Source: Rubrolithibacter danxiaensis
Lineage (GTDB): Bacteria; Bacteroidota; Bacteroidia; Sphingobacteriales; Sphingobacteriaceae
DNA: 64,000 nt
Assembly (NCBI RefSeq): GCF_047272945.1
Contig: NZ_JBKOPS010000002.1
Span: forward strand, 389,618-453,617
Direction of reading: 5' to 3'
Below the pieces are notes generated by a model. It saw only the letters and a list, made by a program, of their open reading frames with translations. It had not been told where the DNA came from and made no database searches. Positions 46,129-54,759 of this stretch are shown piece by piece. Made by a program: the position numbers and the translations under genes. Numbering within the stretch: position 1 is the stretch's first letter; each line of letters begins with the position of its first letter.

Positions 46129-46505
46129 GATACCTGGTTTTCGCTTTTTTTCAGCGTTTCGTCAATTATCTCTTCAAGCTCTGTTAAGTCGAAAGGCTTT
46201 TCAAGGTAAGTGTCTGCACCGGCCTGTTTAGCTAAACTTTGAATGTCATTATTCGCCGAAAAATAAATAACAGGAATATTTTTAAACTCAGGATGTTTCT
46301 TTAAAGTCTGAGTAGCAACTATACCGCCTGTTTCGGGGATCCAGTTATCCATAAGAATAACATTAGGCTTTACCCTGCCTACTGTATCTAATATATTATT
46401 GCAATGCGGAGAGGTGTGTACTTCCCAGCCCTGTTCTTCTAAAATATAACTGCATATTGAAAGAATATCCAAGTCATCATCAAAAATCATTACCCGTTTA
46501 GACAT
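46125..46505 (-). CDS. single-domain response regulator
   Basis: A 126-residue CheY-like receiver without output domain. The acidic pocket is Asp9-Asp11, the phosphorylation site Asp53 (VILMDNWIP), the switch Ser83 (IYFSANND) and the conserved Lys103 (LEKPFDLTEL). It is transcribed alone; no histidine kinase is nearby, so its partner is elsewhere. Confidence 0.93.
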   Translation of the reverse strand: MSKRVMIFDDDLDILSICSYILEEQGWEVHTSPHCNNILDTVGRVKPNVILMDNWIPETGGIVATQTLKKHPEFKNIPVIYFSANNDIQSLAKQAGADTYLEKPFDLTELEEIIDETLKKSENQVS

Positions 46506-46840
46506 AATTTAAACTTAAGAGCTTTACATTTTTACCTGATAAGTTATTAATAGCTAATTTTATTTTTCTCCTGGAATTCTTTCAAGGACCCGGCCCTTGC
46601 TGATTTTACAGATATAAAACTGACTTTAATACTTAAAGAAAATTTTCCTTCCATTTGAAACGCCTGTTGCTTTAAAATGTTTTAAGTATTTTAATTGTTT
46701 GCATGTATACTTCACACATTTTAACTTTTTCAACTCTAAAGTAAGGGCTAAAAGTACAATATTTACTCAGAATGGTTCTTCTTCACAATATTAATACAAA
46801 AGATTTCTCAGTGCTTAATTTGTATTATTGGCTAAAGAGA
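46506..46840. other. 335-bp intergenic region without a gene
   Basis: AT-rich DNA between two minus-strand genes. It must hold the promoter of the receiver gene. A small GC-rich palindrome (CAAGG/CCTTG arms, about 46584-46600) is visible but has no U-tract. I see no ORF or RNA gene. Confidence 0.5.
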
Positions 46841-47803
46841 CTACAAAAGATTTTTGATCAGATCTTCTGTAGAAATTCCTTCAGCCTCGGCTTTGTAATT
46901 TCTAACTATCCGATGCCTTAAAATTGGTTCTGCAATCCGCTGAACATCTTCAATGTCAGGTGAGTATTTTCCATTAATTGCTGCATGGCATTTTGCTCCG
47001 AGTACCAGGAACTGCGATGCTCTCGGACCTGCACCCCAGCTTAAAAATTTATTAGTTTCTGCAGAGGCCAGCGGCGTGTTGGGCCTCGTTTTAGCTGCCA
47101 GGGAAACGGCGTATTGCAGTACATTCTCTGTTACAGGAATATTACGTATCAGTTGCTGAAAATACTGTATTTGCTCGGCACTCAAAATCTTGCTAAGTTC
47201 TGTTTTTACATTTGCAGTTGTGTTTTTTACTACCTGAACTTCCTCTTCAAAAGAAGGATAAGACAAAGAAACATTGAACATAAAGCGGTCTAACTGCGCT
47301 TCAGGTAAAGGATAAGTTCCTTCCTGTTCTATGGGGTTTTGTGTTGCAAGAACAAAAAATGGTTTAGGCAGGGGATAGGTTTTGCCACCAACGGTAACAA
47401 TTTTTTCCTGCATTGCTTCCAGCAAGGCTGCCTGTGTTTTTGGCGGAGTTCTGTTTATTTCATCAGCCAGAAGAATATTTGAGAAAACCGGTCCGGGAAT
47501 AAACTTAAAGGAACGCTCTTCTCCCAGAATTTCAGAACCTATAATGTCTGAAGGCATCAGGTCAGGTGTGAACTGGATACGGTTAAAGCTGAGGTCTAAT
47601 ACCTGCGAAATGGTTTGAACGAGCAGTGTTTTAGCCAAGCCCGGTACTCCTACCAGCAAACAATGCCCATTGCTGAAAATGGAAATCAATACCGACTCAA
47701 TAACGGAATGCTGGCCAATTATTACTTTTCCAATTTCCTTCCGAATGTTATTGTAGGAAGCACTAAGAGCATCTACCGCTTCTATTTCTGAATTATAGGA
47801 CAT
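46841..47803 (-). CDS. MoxR-family AAA+ ATPase
   Basis: A 320-residue ATPase. Walker A GVPGLAKT (about residues 46-53), Walker B LLADEINRTPPKTQAALLEAMQE (read piecewise), sensor 1 FVLATQNPIEQEG and the C-terminal lid domain are all present. MoxR proteins act as chaperones for metal or cofactor insertion, usually next to DUF58 and VWA genes; here the partner genes are absent and the gene instead follows the SurA-like gene by 6 bp. Confidence 0.93.
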   Translation of the reverse strand: MSYNSEIEAVDALSASYNNIRKEIGKVIIGQHSVIESVLISIFSNGHCLLVGVPGLAKTLLVQTISQVLDLSFNRIQFTPDLMPSDIIGSEILGEERSFKFIPGPVFSNILLADEINRTPPKTQAALLEAMQEKIVTVGGKTYPLPKPFFVLATQNPIEQEGTYPLPEAQLDRFMFNVSLSYPSFEEEVQVVKNTTANVKTELSKILSAEQIQYFQQLIRNIPVTENVLQYAVSLAAKTRPNTPLASAETNKFLSWGAGPRASQFLVLGAKCHAAINGKYSPDIEDVQRIAEPILRHRIVRNYKAEAEGISTEDLIKNLL

Positions 47804-47809
47804 TTACAT

Positions 47810-49168
47810 TTACTTATCAGGACTGGTCCAGATCTTCAGCGACGAACAGTTTTGATATTCATCAGCTATTTTAATATAGGTTGCTTTTCGCCTTTTTTCA
47901 AACCATTCACTAACTGTCCGGCTCAGTTTATCTTCCAAAGCTACATCCTTTATTTTCGGGAAATCCTGATCAAGGTTGGCTTTGTGCGGTTCTGTTCGTG
48001 ATTTAAGATAAAGAAAATGGTAAGCCTGTTTGCCTGATTTATCTGTAAAAAGTTCGGGTTTGCTATACGTACCTACTTTCATAGTGTCTATAGTCAAAAA
48101 TACCTGCGGATCAAGTTTATCGGTAGGAATATAAGTGGTTCGGCTTTGCACATTTTCCGCATTGAGCATCATGCCTCCGTTGTACTTGGTTTCATTGTCG
48201 TCAGAATACAAAGAGGCGGCTGTAGAGAAGGGAATTTTATTGTTTACAACATCCTGGTAAATGCTGTCGATGTGGCTTTTGGTTCTTTCTAAACTAGCAG
48301 CGGTAGGTTCGGTTTTAATCAGAATATGACGTGCCCTAACCTGCTCTCCGCGGCGTTCCATTACCTGCAGTACATGGAACCCGTACTCTGTTTCAAAAAC
48401 AGGCGATAAATCGCCGGGTTTTAATTTAAAGGCCATGGCTGCAAACTCTTTAACCAGCATAGTTCTGTCCATAAACCCTAAGTCGCCTCCTTCGGCAGCA
48501 GATCCGGGATCCTGTGAGTATAAGCGAGCTAAAGTTCCAAAATCTTCTCCGCCTTTTACACGTAGGCGCAACGATTCGGCTTTATCACGAAAAGATTGCT
48601 TTTCTTCTTTGGTTAGTTTAGGATAAATAACAATTTCGCCAACTTCAACTTCTGCATTGTAATAGGGCAGGCTGTCTTTGGGTATCGCTTCAAAATAACG
48701 CTTAACCTCTAAAGGTGTTATGGTTACTTTTTCTGTTATTTTACCCTGCATTTTGTTGGCAACAAGCTGTTCGCGTACGTCGGGGCGCATCTCATCCTTA
48801 TACTGAATTACGGACCGGTTCAGGAATTCTTCCAGTCGCTCCTGTCCGCCGGCACGGCTTGTCATTATTCTTAAACGCCTGTTTATCTCATCTTCAACCT
48901 CATCTTCTGTAACAGAAACGGAATCTATTACAGCTTGTTGTGCCAATAATTTTTGAGTGAGCATTTGCTGCAGAATGTAGCATTTAAGTTCAGGATTTTC
49001 CTGGCTTCCCTGCATTAAAGCCTGGGCATACTGCTGGTCAATATCCGATTTTAGTATGATGGTATTGCCAACTACGCCAGCTATCTTGTCTAAGGGTTGA
49101 GATTGTGCGAAAGTTTGTGTTAATGTTGTTAAAAGTAATATAAAAATTATCCCTAAGGTCTTTCTCAT
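47810..49168 (-). CDS. surA: SurA-like periplasmic peptidyl-prolyl isomerase
   Basis: A 452-residue periplasmic chaperone with a signal peptide (IIFILLLTTLTQTFAQSQ). An N-terminal SurA helical domain (DKIAGVVGNTIILKSDIDQQ) is followed by two parvulin rotamase domains (about residues 170-270, with DLGFMDRTMLVKEFAAM, and 275-385, starting RARHILIKTEPT). It escorts outer-membrane proteins to the assembly machine. Orthology to E. coli surA is by architecture. Confidence 0.88.
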   Translation of the reverse strand: MRKTLGIIFILLLTTLTQTFAQSQPLDKIAGVVGNTIILKSDIDQQYAQALMQGSQENPELKCYILQQMLTQKLLAQQAVIDSVSVTEDEVEDEINRRLRIMTSRAGGQERLEEFLNRSVIQYKDEMRPDVREQLVANKMQGKITEKVTITPLEVKRYFEAIPKDSLPYYNAEVEVGEIVIYPKLTKEEKQSFRDKAESLRLRVKGGEDFGTLARLYSQDPGSAAEGGDLGFMDRTMLVKEFAAMAFKLKPGDLSPVFETEYGFHVLQVMERRGEQVRARHILIKTEPTAASLERTKSHIDSIYQDVVNNKIPFSTAASLYSDDNETKYNGGMMLNAENVQSRTTYIPTDKLDPQVFLTIDTMKVGTYSKPELFTDKSGKQAYHFLYLKSRTEPHKANLDQDFPKIKDVALEDKLSRTVSEWFEKRRKATYIKIADEYQNCSSLKIWTSPDK

Positions 49169-49383
49169 TTGTTCTGTTTCAAAATTACCGGCCGGTATAT
49201 CAGTTCAGACCGGGAGCATTAATAACGGATCAAAGCCGTTTTTTCAATTCGCAAAAATATCAGATATTCTTATTATTTCCCTGATTTTTAGAAAATCAAT
49301 TCGCGTGTACCTGTTATTAGTCGCCTAAGTTAGGTTTTTCTTTCAATCGGCTTTAGCATTTAACTATTTTTAACAGATAATCT

Positions 49384-49391
49384 TATTTTTG
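49384..49391 (+). promoter_or_regulatory. -7 box 3 bp before the start at 49395
   Basis: TATTTTTG matches TAnnTTTG and ends 3 bp before the ATG, suggesting a leaderless message. No -33 TTG at the expected spacing. Confidence 0.35.
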
Positions 49392-49394
49392 CGT

Positions 49395-49916
49395 ATGCCC
49401 TCGTTAAAAACATCCGATCATCTTGCCTTAAGTTTACTGCTTTCTGAAGATTTGTATTTGCTTAAAGAGGAAGAGATAATATCTTCTGCTAAGGCATCTC
49501 CTCCTGAAACGGTTCCCGCAAAGAAAGAGGAAGAAGTGTTTTACAATTATCTGGGTGAAAACAATAAGTATTTGTTGCTGCTGGTAGACGATCCGCAGAA
49601 TAAAATTATTGATAAGAAAGAATTGGAATCATTAATAAACATACTCCAGGCAAAAAAACTTGAACTCAGAGATGTGGCAATTTTAAATATCAATTCCTGC
49701 AAGGCCATCGCTTTTGAACAGCTAAAATCTTTTTTCGCCAGCAGGAGTATGGTGTTATTCGGAATCAATCCTTCACGATTGGAAGTGCCGGATATTGTAA
49801 GTAACAAAATCAGCGAATATAAAGGAGTAAAGTTACTGGCAACTTACAGCTTTGCAGAGATGCAAAACGATACGGTAAAAAAACGCGTTTTCTGGAACGA
49901 AATGAAATTATTGTAA
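49395..49916 (+). CDS. hypothetical protein upstream of rdgB
   Basis: A 173-residue soluble protein; ATG at 49395 preferred to a TTG two codons earlier. It has alternating helices and strands (YLLLLVDDPQNKIIDKKEL; VAILNINSCKAIAFEQL; SMVLFGINPSRLEVP; VKLLATYSFAEM), an alpha/beta fold without recognisable motif. I do not recognise the family by name. It shares the TAATG overlap with rdgB, so the two are translated together. Confidence 0.75.
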   Translation: MPSLKTSDHLALSLLLSEDLYLLKEEEIISSAKASPPETVPAKKEEEVFYNYLGENNKYLLLLVDDPQNKIIDKKELESLINILQAKKLELRDVAILNINSCKAIAFEQLKSFFASRSMVLFGINPSRLEVPDIVSNKISEYKGVKLLATYSFAEMQNDTVKKRVFWNEMKLL

Positions 49917-50494
49917 TGTTTAAAACACTGGTATTCGCAAGTAATAACCTGCATAAACTTGAGGAAGTACAACTGCTTGTGGGCACTGAATTTCAGTTAA
50001 GAAGCCTGAATGATATAGGCTGTTTTGACGATATACCTGAAACAGGAGCAACTTTTGAAGAAAATGCGCTTTTAAAAAGCTGTTATGTGTACGACAGATA
50101 TAAGATTGATTGTTTTGCCGATGATTCCGGATTGGAGGTAGAAGCATTAAATAATGAACCGGGAGTTTTTTCGGCACGTTATTCCGGTACCCGGGATTCA
50201 GAACAGAACCTGCTTCTTGTGTTACAAAAACTTAAAGGCATTGACAATCGCCGGGCCTCTTTCAGAAGTGTGATTTCTCTTATTTTAAATGGCGAGAAAC
50301 ATCTTTTTGAAGGAGTTGTTCGTGGCCACATCCGACACGAATTATCAGGCGTTAAAGGTTTCGGCTACGATCCGATCTTTCAGCCTGAAGATTATTCAGT
50401 TACATTTGCTGAAATGGATATTGACCAAAAAAATGCCATTAGCCATCGTGGTATCGCTATCAAAAAAATGGTGAGTTTTCTCCTGCAGCAGTAA
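49916..50494 (+). CDS. rdgB: dITP/XTP pyrophosphatase
   Basis: A 192-residue Ham1/RdgB enzyme that removes deaminated purine nucleotides (dITP, XTP) from the pool. Signatures: LVFASNNLHKLEEVQ (substrate loop), FADDSGLEVEAL (catalytic Asp), FSARYSGTRDSEQN, GFGYDPIF and the terminal SHRGIAIKKM. Full length; ATG overlaps the previous stop. Confidence 0.97.
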   Translation: MFKTLVFASNNLHKLEEVQLLVGTEFQLRSLNDIGCFDDIPETGATFEENALLKSCYVYDRYKIDCFADDSGLEVEALNNEPGVFSARYSGTRDSEQNLLLVLQKLKGIDNRRASFRSVISLILNGEKHLFEGVVRGHIRHELSGVKGFGYDPIFQPEDYSVTFAEMDIDQKNAISHRGIAIKKMVSFLLQQ

Positions 50495-50498
50495 AGCG

Positions 50499-52721
50499 TT
50501 ATTTTTTAGGCTGTTTAACTTTTTTTGCAGGCTTAGCTGGTGCCTTTTTTGAAGTTTTAACAGCTTTCTTTTTAGCTAAGACCGGTATTATTTCCTCTTT
50601 AGATTTGGGTCGTTCTTTTGGTTTCCAGATAAAGCCTTTAAGAATCTCGGTGTCTTTTGGTATTTTTTCAATAGGATAAAAGGTCATTTCAGGTTTCCTG
50701 ATGAAAATAATATCCTTCAGCTCGTTTTTTTCAAAGATCACTTTTATACGGCTGCTTACAGAGCGGTTCATCCCCGTGTAAACGCTGTCTTCTTTTACAT
50801 AGTAAATACTCTCTGCATTTCCATCTACAAACATCCGGTCCATTTTATTGTCTTTAAAATATCCCGTAAGAACTTTGCCTTTTATCTGGTTAAATTTGGT
50901 TGAATCTTTTTCTGTATTTACTATAAACCCGTTATTCTGAAGCAGCATATTATCCAGTTTTCTGTTTTTTAGCTGCAGGTAAACAGTGTCGGCAGAAAGC
51001 TGCGAACCCTGGGTCCAGATGATTGGATTCCTGTAGCAGCGGATAGTAGAATCTGTATAGCTGTAAAAAGCGGAATCGGCTTTAGCCTGTAAGTCAGATT
51101 TAAAGATTTTTACTTTATGATAAGCCATGATGATTCTTGTTTTTGCTGTGTCATCAACGGCATTGGTTTTAATTGAATCTTTTTTTAGCGTGAGTTTTGT
51201 CGTGTCTGTTGTGGTAGAATCGCTTGCAACGACAGTGGGAGGAATAGTTGCAGCATTGTTTTTTTCCGTTGGAATACTTTGGTTGACGTTTTTGTTTTTA
51301 TTCCGCCTTCTTTCCTTTCTTGAAAGTTTCTTTTTGCTGCCGGTGTTTTCTTTGGCAACCGGTGTTTGTACGGCAGGAGTGTCTGTTTTGTCGGTTACAG
51401 CAGTTTTCGGCGGATTGTCTTCCGGTACTATTTTAGTTTGTGCAGAATCAGGATGTGTTTTCAGCGAATCTTCCTTTAACTTTGGTTCCGGAGTATTATT
51501 CGTAAGCGAATCTTCAGGCACAGACGATGGCTGAACAGTTACTGCATCGATATTTTCAGGAGGATTGTTTTCTTCCTCACTTTGCTCTTCTTTTTTGTTG
51601 TTTTTTCTTTTATCCCGACGGGCATTTTTTCTGGTATTGATTTCCTCATCAGCAGAAGTATCGTTATCGTCAGTGTCGGTGTTTGAAATTGACGTGCTGT
51701 TTGTTGCGCTTTCGGCGGTAGGGTCTTCCAGTTCAGTGTCTTTTTTTAGTTCTTCCTTAAATAAAGGTTGTAAATCTTTTTTCAATATCACTTTTGTGAA
51801 CAAAGTATCAGAAGTCAACCAAATCGAATCTACGGAGGCTGAATCCTGTGTCATTAACACGATGTATGGATTTTTTGTCACCAACGTGCTTTCATCAGCT
51901 TTGCGGTAAATTCCAAGGTTACCTTTCATAATGATTTTCTGGGCAGTATCAATAAAGGTTATATTTTTCACCGCTCTGCCGTATCCGGCCTGCTTATCGT
52001 AAAATAAACTGTCGCCCTGTAAGGTTTTGCTGCCGTCTGTGTACAAGTTATTTTTACCGAAGCGGGCCTGATCCGTTAAGGTGTTGTAGTCGCCGTTTTC
52101 GGTGTATAAATTAGTGCTGTCTTCCTTGCTCATAATATTCGTTGGTCCAAAGAAATAAGCAATTTTAGTTTCTGAATTGTATTTTAAGGTATCACACTTA
52201 ATTAATGCCTGCGGCGTATTTACCTCTACATTGTATCGGAAATAAGCATCGCGGGAAGTTGAGAAGTAATAACCATTTTTACTGGTGAGCACATTTTGAG
52301 CATTTACTATTTTCCCTCCGCCGGTATAGGTACCCACACGTGTTGCCATGTTATAGGTGAGGGCTTCTGTGGTAAGAATAGCGTCCTTATCAACCAATCG
52401 TACATTTTTTGTGAGCAGGGCAATGCGGGTATTGCCATTATAATTTAACAGATCAGAATAAACGGTTGTTCCGTTAGGTTGAGTAATAACTACATTTCCG
52501 TAAGCATCAAAGGTATTCCGATCCTGATTAAAGGTGGCGCTGTCTGACGAAAGGGTCGATCCTTCATGTGAAAATACGGGTTTTATCACTCTTAACAGTC
52601 CTGACGACCCAAAGCCTTTCAACTTCTCCGAGCTGACTAACTGTACCTGCTGTATTTGCTGGGCTTTGAGCTGCAGCGCAGCTGTAAATAAAAAAAGAAG
52701 TGAATAAATTATTTTTCTCAC
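50499..52721 (-). CDS. OstA-like protein (LptA/LptD-related)
   Basis: A 740-residue protein with a signal peptide (IIYSLLFLFTAALQLKAQ). The N-terminal ~310 residues are OstA-type beta-jellyroll repeats (FDAYGNVVITQPNGTTVYSD; LTTEALTYNMATRVGTYTGGG), the fold of LptA that carries lipopolysaccharide across the periplasm. A long Glu/Lys/Thr/Pro-rich disordered insert (about 330-545) follows, then further OstA-like repeats, and a basic Lys/Pro/Ala tail. Probably an LPS-transport bridge component; the low-complexity insert explains long antisense open frames here that are not genes. Confidence 0.85.
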   Translation of the reverse strand: MRKIIYSLLFLFTAALQLKAQQIQQVQLVSSEKLKGFGSSGLLRVIKPVFSHEGSTLSSDSATFNQDRNTFDAYGNVVITQPNGTTVYSDLLNYNGNTRIALLTKNVRLVDKDAILTTEALTYNMATRVGTYTGGGKIVNAQNVLTSKNGYYFSTSRDAYFRYNVEVNTPQALIKCDTLKYNSETKIAYFFGPTNIMSKEDSTNLYTENGDYNTLTDQARFGKNNLYTDGSKTLQGDSLFYDKQAGYGRAVKNITFIDTAQKIIMKGNLGIYRKADESTLVTKNPYIVLMTQDSASVDSIWLTSDTLFTKVILKKDLQPLFKEELKKDTELEDPTAESATNSTSISNTDTDDNDTSADEEINTRKNARRDKRKNNKKEEQSEEENNPPENIDAVTVQPSSVPEDSLTNNTPEPKLKEDSLKTHPDSAQTKIVPEDNPPKTAVTDKTDTPAVQTPVAKENTGSKKKLSRKERRRNKNKNVNQSIPTEKNNAATIPPTVVASDSTTTDTTKLTLKKDSIKTNAVDDTAKTRIIMAYHKVKIFKSDLQAKADSAFYSYTDSTIRCYRNPIIWTQGSQLSADTVYLQLKNRKLDNMLLQNNGFIVNTEKDSTKFNQIKGKVLTGYFKDNKMDRMFVDGNAESIYYVKEDSVYTGMNRSVSSRIKVIFEKNELKDIIFIRKPEMTFYPIEKIPKDTEILKGFIWKPKERPKSKEEIIPVLAKKKAVKTSKKAPAKPAKKVKQPKK

Positions 52722-52797
52722 CTTGCAAAATTAGCTTTTATAAAGGATATTAATAATTGCTGTTATAATCAGGATAGTTATTCTTATACAGAATTGA

Positions 52798-52805
52798 TAA
52801 TTTTG
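52798..52805 (+). promoter_or_regulatory. -7 box 4 bp before the tilS start
   Basis: TAATTTTG fits TAnnTTTG and ends 4 bp before the ATG at 52810, again implying a very short or absent leader. No -33 element recognised. Confidence 0.4.
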
Positions 52806-52809
52806 AGCG

Positions 52810-54156
52810 ATGTTACCCATAGAACGTTTCCTGGACTTTGTTAAAAGCAATAAACTTTTCTGTAAAAACGAGAAAATTTTACTTGCAGTAAGTTCCGGGA
52901 AAGATTCTGTTTTAATGGCCGAATTTTTTAACGCTGCCGGGATAAGTTTTGGTATAGCACATTGTAATTTCCAGTTACGCGGAGAAGATTCTGTTCTGGA
53001 TGAAGAATTTGCAAAACAACTTGCAGATAGTTACAGAGTTCCTTTTTATTTTATCCGGTTTAATACCGAGCGATATGCAGAAGAACAGCATATTTCCATC
53101 CAGATGGCAGCAAGGGAATTACGCTATGAGTGGTTTGAACAAATCCGGAGCAGATTTAATTATCAATATGTTGCATTAGCGCATCACAAGAACGATGCCG
53201 CTGAAACCATGCTGCTTAACCTGGTTAGGGGAACGGGTATATCGGGGCTGCACGGAATTCTTCCCAAACGGAATCTCCTGATACGGCCGTTATTGTTTCT
53301 AACAGCTGCTGAAATTGCCGCTTTAGTTGAACAGAATGCAATTGCTTATCGGGAAGACGTATCCAATAGCTCAACCAAATATGCAAGAAATAAAATAAGG
53401 TTAGAAGTAATCCCCAAGCTGAAAGAGCTGAATCCTGCACTTGAGCAAACTTTTACAGCCACTGCCAAACGCTTTGCAGAACTCGAGGAACTTATTTCAG
53501 TAAAGGTGAAAAGGTTACAAGAAGAACTTTTTATTCCTTCTCCCCAAGGCGTTGTAATTTCTATTGAAAAACTGAAAGCATTAAGGCCCTTAAATCTTTT
53601 AGTGTACGAGCTTTTTAAGGAATATAATTTTTCAGAACCCATTTTGGAAGATTTATCAGAAGCATTTGAAGCCCAGCCCGGCAAAGTATTTGAATCTGCA
53701 ACACATCGGCTTTTGCTTGATCGCGGCAACCTTCTGCTTTCGGAAAAAGAAACTGCAACATCAGAAACAGTTTCTTTGAATAAAGAAGATCAGCTTGTTT
53801 TCTGGAATAATAATAAATTGAAAATTACAAATAAACAGGCATCGGAAGTAGAAATAGCTAAGGATCCGAAGGCAGCTTTTCTGGATGCTTCGTTTTTAAT
53901 ATATCCTATTCAAGTTCGTTCCTGGAAAGAAGGCGACTTTTTTTATCCTTTAGGTATGAAAGGTAAAAAGAAACTAAGCGATTTTTTTACCGGGCTTAAA
54001 ATTCCAAGATTGGCTAAAAGTGAGATACCTGTACTGATAAATGGGAACAATGAAATCATGTGGGTGGCAGGTTATCGCATAGATGAACGTTATAAAGTTA
54101 AACCCGCTACTGAAAAAGTTACTATATTCGAGCTTGTTAATATATATGGAGAATAA
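52810..54156 (+). CDS. tilS: tRNA(Ile)-lysidine synthase
   Basis: A 448-residue enzyme that converts C34 of the CAU-anticodon tRNA-Ile to lysidine. The PP-loop reads LLAVSSGKDSVLMAEF (SSGKDS in place of SGGxDS, about residues 26-37), with HCNFQLRGEDS and LAHHKNDAAETMLLNLVRGTG following; the C-terminal TilS domain is recognisable (VRSWKEGDFFYPLGMKGKK). Essential for decoding AUA and complementary to the IleRS gene in this window. Confidence 0.96.
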   Translation: MLPIERFLDFVKSNKLFCKNEKILLAVSSGKDSVLMAEFFNAAGISFGIAHCNFQLRGEDSVLDEEFAKQLADSYRVPFYFIRFNTERYAEEQHISIQMAARELRYEWFEQIRSRFNYQYVALAHHKNDAAETMLLNLVRGTGISGLHGILPKRNLLIRPLLFLTAAEIAALVEQNAIAYREDVSNSSTKYARNKIRLEVIPKLKELNPALEQTFTATAKRFAELEELISVKVKRLQEELFIPSPQGVVISIEKLKALRPLNLLVYELFKEYNFSEPILEDLSEAFEAQPGKVFESATHRLLLDRGNLLLSEKETATSETVSLNKEDQLVFWNNNKLKITNKQASEVEIAKDPKAAFLDASFLIYPIQVRSWKEGDFFYPLGMKGKKKLSDFFTGLKIPRLAKSEIPVLINGNNEIMWVAGYRIDERYKVKPATEKVTIFELVNIYGE

Positions 54157-54628
54157 CACAGTATTTGTAGAAAAGCAATATCTTGGAAGAGATTATACAC
54201 GTATAAGCGTTCGCCTGGTAATGGCGCTTTTCTGCTTTGCCGCCTATTATATTACAGAAGAAAGGGAGCGAAACGGCGATTTGTTTCTGGTAGTCGGGGT
54301 AGCTATTTTAATAGTTTCGGTAATAATGATGTTTATGCTTCACTACCGGACTACCGTGAAAAATAAAAGTGTAATTATAGATGGTTTGTGGACAACCCGT
54401 CTGGTAAAAATAGATCTCAACTGCATTGTAAAAGTTGAACGAAAGCTCTATAACTCTTACATTATTAATAATCCTGTTTACAATCTTCATCAAAAAGGGA
54501 AAATAAGATTTTATGCCGGGGGAAAAGAAGCCATCAGTTTAATAGACCGCGATGGTTTAGAATATATAATAGGTACTCAGCACCCGGGAGAACTGGAACG
54601 GGCCGTAAGAGCTGAGCTTGCAAAATGA
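54146..54628 (+). CDS. membrane protein with PH-like domain
   Basis: Start set at the ATG at 54146, inside the last 11 bp of tilS (a start at 54083 would overlap it far more). The 160-residue product has two membrane helices (about 22-38 and 47-64) followed by a beta-rich segment (TVKNKSVIIDGLWTTRLVKI; GKIRFYAGGKEAISLIDRDG) like the bacterial PH domains in YdbT-like proteins. Function unknown. Coupled to tilS. Confidence 0.75.
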   Translation: MENNTVFVEKQYLGRDYTRISVRLVMALFCFAAYYITEERERNGDLFLVVGVAILIVSVIMMFMLHYRTTVKNKSVIIDGLWTTRLVKIDLNCIVKVERKLYNSYIINNPVYNLHQKGKIRFYAGGKEAISLIDRDGLEYIIGTQHPGELERAVRAELAK

Positions 54629-54692
54629 TTAAATTTTTCGTTTAAGTAAAACAAAATTCTCCAAAAAATATTTTAAAACATTTACAATTGGC

Positions 54693-54710
54693 TGAGGAAT
54701 TACTTCCTCA
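54693..54710. promoter_or_regulatory. palindrome upstream of the sulfite reductase
   Basis: Perfect 7-bp arms (TGAGGAA and TTCCTCA) around TTAC, 17 bp before the candidate -7 box of the sulfite reductase gene. No U-tract follows, so it looks more like an operator than a terminator. Confidence 0.4.
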
Positions 54711-54726
54711 ACTAATTTGAAATTAC

Positions 54727-54734
54727 TAATTTTG
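54727..54734 (+). promoter_or_regulatory. candidate -7 box of the sulfite reductase
   Basis: TAATTTTG fits TAnnTTTG and lies 25 bp before the ATG at 54760. No -33 TTG at usual spacing, perhaps because the promoter depends on an activator. Confidence 0.4.
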
Positions 54735-54759
54735 TAAAAAACTACAATATCTATAGAGT

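Noticed and set aside
46584..46600. GC-rich palindrome as terminator or operator
   Set aside because: Only 5-bp arms, no U-tract and no nearby promoter.
51127..51909. Two long plus-strand frames opposite the OstA-like gene
   Set aside because: They are antisense to a low-complexity Lys/Glu/Thr insert; the Ser/Val/Phe-rich translation is the complement of that bias.
54629..54759. Riboswitch upstream of the sulfite reductase
   Set aside because: The leader after the candidate promoter is about 25 bp, too short for a known riboswitch, and no SAM or cobalamin motif is visible.
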